Assembly: GCA_002453265.1 (NCBI GenBank)
Contig: DKGK01000079.1
Span: 2,486-45,843 of the forward strand
DNA length: 43,358 nucleotides
Direction of reading: 5' to 3'
Origin: Flavobacteriales bacterium UBA6772
Lineage (GTDB): Bacteria > Bacteroidota > Bacteroidia > Flavobacteriales > UBA7430
Made by a program: the position numbers and the translations under genes. Under the pieces are notes generated by a model. The model was not told the origin of the DNA and did not search any database. It saw only the letters and a program-made list of their open reading frames with translations. The number at the start of each line of letters is the position of its first letter. Positions within the stretch are counted from its first letter, which is position 1. Shown piece after piece: positions 41,469 through 43,358 of the stretch.

Positions 41469-42821
41469 ATGTCTAAAGACATTCGTATAAAAAAAGGCAT
41501 AAGCATTAAGCTGACAGGTTCAGCTGATCGTGTATATGCCAATATTCCAACTTCGGAATATTTCGTTGTAAAGCCGAGCGATTTTATTGGGTTAACACCA
41601 AAACTAGCAGTTAAAGTTGGTGATAAGGTACAAGCAGGAACTTCTTTATTTTTCGATAAGGAAAACCCTTCTGTAGTTATCACATCTCCTGTAAGTGGTG
41701 AGATCTCAGAAATTCGCCGTGGTGAAAAAAGAAAAATTCTTAGTGTGGTGATAAAAGCTGATGCTGAAATCACTTATAAAGAATTCTCTAAAGCAGAAGC
41801 AAAAGAAGTATCGCGTGAGCAAATCATTGAACAGATGTTAGCTGCCGGTGTTTGGCCATTTGTACGTCAGCGTCCTTACGCTGTTATTGCAAATCCAGCC
41901 GATATGCCAAAGGCAGTATTTATCTCTGCTTTCGACACCTCACCTTTAGCTTGCGATAGTGACTTTATTTTACACGGTATGGAAAAAGAATTCCAAGCTG
42001 GATTAGACATCGTATCAAAACTTACTAAAGGTACAACGCACCTAAACATCGACGGAAATTCAAATTCTTCATCGGTATTTACTAATGCTAAAGGTGTACA
42101 GATAAACAATGTCTCTGGACAACATCCTGCTGGAAATGTAGGTGTACAAATTCATCATATAGATCCTATTAATAAAGGAGAAGTTGTTTGGTATATGTAC
42201 CCACAAGATGTTATTGCTATAGGACGTTTATTTAGCCAAGGTAAATACGACGCTACCCGCTTAATAGCTTTAGCTGGTTCACAAGTACAAAAACCTCGCT
42301 ACTATAGAAGTATGCAAGGTGCTTCTATTACGACAATGACAAAAGGAAATATTAAGGATGGTGAGAGCCGTTTTATTAGTGGAAATGTTCTTACAGGAAA
42401 TCATATTACTGAAGATGGAAACTTAGGTTTCTACCACAATGAAGTTTCTGTTATTCCAGAAGGTAAAGAACAAGATTTCTTAGGTTGGTTACTTCCTGGT
42501 TTCAACAAGTTCTCATTATCTAGAACTTTCTTCTCTTGGATTAATCCAAAGAAAGAATACGCTATCACTGCCAACATGAACGGTGAAGAACGCGCTTATG
42601 TCGTTACTGGACAGTACGAAAATGTATTGCCTATGGACGTATACCCTCAGCACTTAATAAAAGCAATTATGATTGGTGATATTGAGTTGATGGAGAATTT
42701 AGGAATTTATGAAGTTGCAGAAGAAGATTTCGCTTTATGTGAATTTTCGTGTACTTCTAAAATACCTGTTCAAGAAATTCTTCGTGAAGGTTTAGACTTG
42801 GTAAGAAAAGAATGTAGCTAA
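41469..42821 (+). CDS. nqrA: Na+-translocating NADH:quinone reductase subunit A
   Basis: The soluble cytoplasmic subunit of the sodium-pumping NADH:quinone reductase (Na+-NQR), which substitutes for complex I in many marine bacteria. It begins MSKDIRIKKGISIKLTGSAD. Family motifs are VKVGDKVQAGTSLF (barrel-sandwich-like), VIKADAE and AAGVWPFVRQRPYAVIANP. The C-terminal part has LGWLLPGFNKFSLSRTFFSW and ECSxTSKIPVQEILREGLD-type sequence. The length of 450 aa is normal. It is followed 10 nt later by nqrB. Confidence 0.96.
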   Translation: MSKDIRIKKGISIKLTGSADRVYANIPTSEYFVVKPSDFIGLTPKLAVKVGDKVQAGTSLFFDKENPSVVITSPVSGEISEIRRGEKRKILSVVIKADAEITYKEFSKAEAKEVSREQIIEQMLAAGVWPFVRQRPYAVIANPADMPKAVFISAFDTSPLACDSDFILHGMEKEFQAGLDIVSKLTKGTTHLNIDGNSNSSSVFTNAKGVQINNVSGQHPAGNVGVQIHHIDPINKGEVVWYMYPQDVIAIGRLFSQGKYDATRLIALAGSQVQKPRYYRSMQGASITTMTKGNIKDGESRFISGNVLTGNHITEDGNLGFYHNEVSVIPEGKEQDFLGWLLPGFNKFSLSRTFFSWINPKKEYAITANMNGEERAYVVTGQYENVLPMDVYPQHLIKAIMIGDIELMENLGIYEVAEEDFALCEFSCTSKIPVQEILREGLDLVRKECS

Positions 42822-42831
42822 AGACAAAACC

Positions 42832-43358
42832 ATGAAATTATTCAAGAATATACTAAATAGCGTAAAGCCTCATTTCGAGAAAGGTGGGAAACTTGAAAAG
42901 CTATATCCAGCTTACGACGCTTTTGAGACTTTCTTATTTGTTCCTGATCACACATCTCAATCTGGATCTCATATTCACGATGCAATTGATCTGAAAAGAA
43001 CAATGTTTAGCGTTATTTTAGCTTTACTTCCAGTATTAATCTTTGGAATGTGGAATATAGGGTACCAACATTTTATTGCATTAGGGAATATGCAACCCGA
43101 TACTATCGAGGCATTCATCTATGGAGCTGTAAAGGTTCTTCCAATGATTATTGTTTCCTATGGTGTTGGTTTAGGTATTGAATTTGCATTTGCTATTTCT
43201 AGAGGACACTCAGTAAATGAAGGGTATTTAGTTACAGGTTTACTAATCCCAATGATCATGCCAGCAGACCTTCCTCTATGGATGTTAGCTATATCTGTTG
43301 CTTTTGCAGTTGTGATTGGTAAAGAAGTTTTTGGAGGAACGGGAATGAATATAATGAA
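42832..43358 (+). CDS. nqrB: Na+-translocating NADH:quinone reductase subunit B (partial, 3' end outside window)
   Basis: The membrane subunit of Na+-NQR that carries covalent FMN and riboflavin in the complete protein. The N-terminus is MKLFKNILNSVKPHFEKGGK. A conserved HIHDAIDLKRTMFSVIL follows, then hydrophobic segments (LALLPVLIFGMWNIG, LPMIIVSYGVGLGIEFAFA, YLVTGLLIPMIMPADLP) and the start of a conserved GGTGMNIM. About 175 codons are present; the FMN-threonine site lies beyond the right edge. Ten nt after nqrA, so the same operon. Confidence 0.94.
   Translation, partial: MKLFKNILNSVKPHFEKGGKLEKLYPAYDAFETFLFVPDHTSQSGSHIHDAIDLKRTMFSVILALLPVLIFGMWNIGYQHFIALGNMQPDTIEAFIYGAVKVLPMIIVSYGVGLGIEFAFAISRGHSVNEGYLVTGLLIPMIMPADLPLWMLAISVAFAVVIGKEVFGGTGMNIM

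Overview
This 43.4 kb window is a chromosomal segment of a member of the Bacteroidota, most likely of order Flavobacteriales. The DNA is AT-rich and Shine-Dalgarno sequences are weak or absent. Perfect or near-perfect TAnnTTTG (-7) promoter boxes recur. Type IX secretion (T9SS) genes are present: PorD, the Plug protein and a huge cargo protease with a T9SS sorting domain. The window also carries phylum-typical genes such as the bamD-rpoZ-coaBC-porD-recN cluster, DUF4159, DUF4476, FabI and Na+-NQR. I cannot name the genus. Nothing looks recently acquired: there is no transposase, phage gene, CRISPR array, tRNA or rRNA that I can recognise.

Layout. 1-1463 (-) is the 5' part of gyrA, cut by the window edge. 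1676-4246 (+) is clpC, closed by a bidirectional terminator shared with fabI (-). 5172-10104 (-) is a five-gene operon transcribed bamD > rpoZ > coaBC > porD > recN. 10220-13104 (+) holds a PLP alpha-oxoamine synthase, then an EamA transporter fused by a TAATG junction to trmN6. A convergent Lys9-type saccharopine dehydrogenase follows (13105-14427, -). 14509-20270 (+) holds a small DUF4476 protein, pckA, rsmE, a DUF4159 protein, two unknown secreted proteins and a THUMP-like methyltransferase. 20364-23971 (-) is rlmL-like > priA. 24200-26653 (+) is the serine operon serC-HAD-serA. 26753-31762 (-) is the T9SS-secreted metalloprotease. 31868-34347 (+) holds an FAD oxidoreductase and an AI-2E family permease. 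34337-35936 (-) is DUF493 > hemG. 36013-39383 (+) is the overlapping AAA_28-recQ-fmt operon, followed by an HU gene. 40011-41297 (-) is the T9SS Plug gene. 41469 to the end (+) is the start of the nqr operon.

Functional themes. The window covers replication and repair (gyrA, recN, priA, recQ, HU), RNA modification and translation (rsmE, trmN6, rlmL, fmt), envelope biogenesis and T9SS (bamD, porD, Plug, secreted protease), central metabolism (pckA, serine pathway, CoA, haem, fatty acids, Na+-NQR) and protein quality control (clpC).

I found no wholly new multi-gene system; this is mostly core genome. The most informative oddities are these. CoaBC carries non-canonical residues at two E. coli-type decarboxylase active-site positions (Asn125 to Asp, Cys158 to Ser). 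The secreted metzincin has Leu in place of the Met-turn methionine. A small HAD protein sits where serB would be expected in the serine operon. Several -7 promoter boxes lie only 4-7 nt before the ATG, implying leaderless mRNAs. A TGACATTTTGTCA-type palindrome occurs twice before the permease gene. A strong 12-bp hairpin lies at the very 5' end of the THUMP-like methyltransferase gene.
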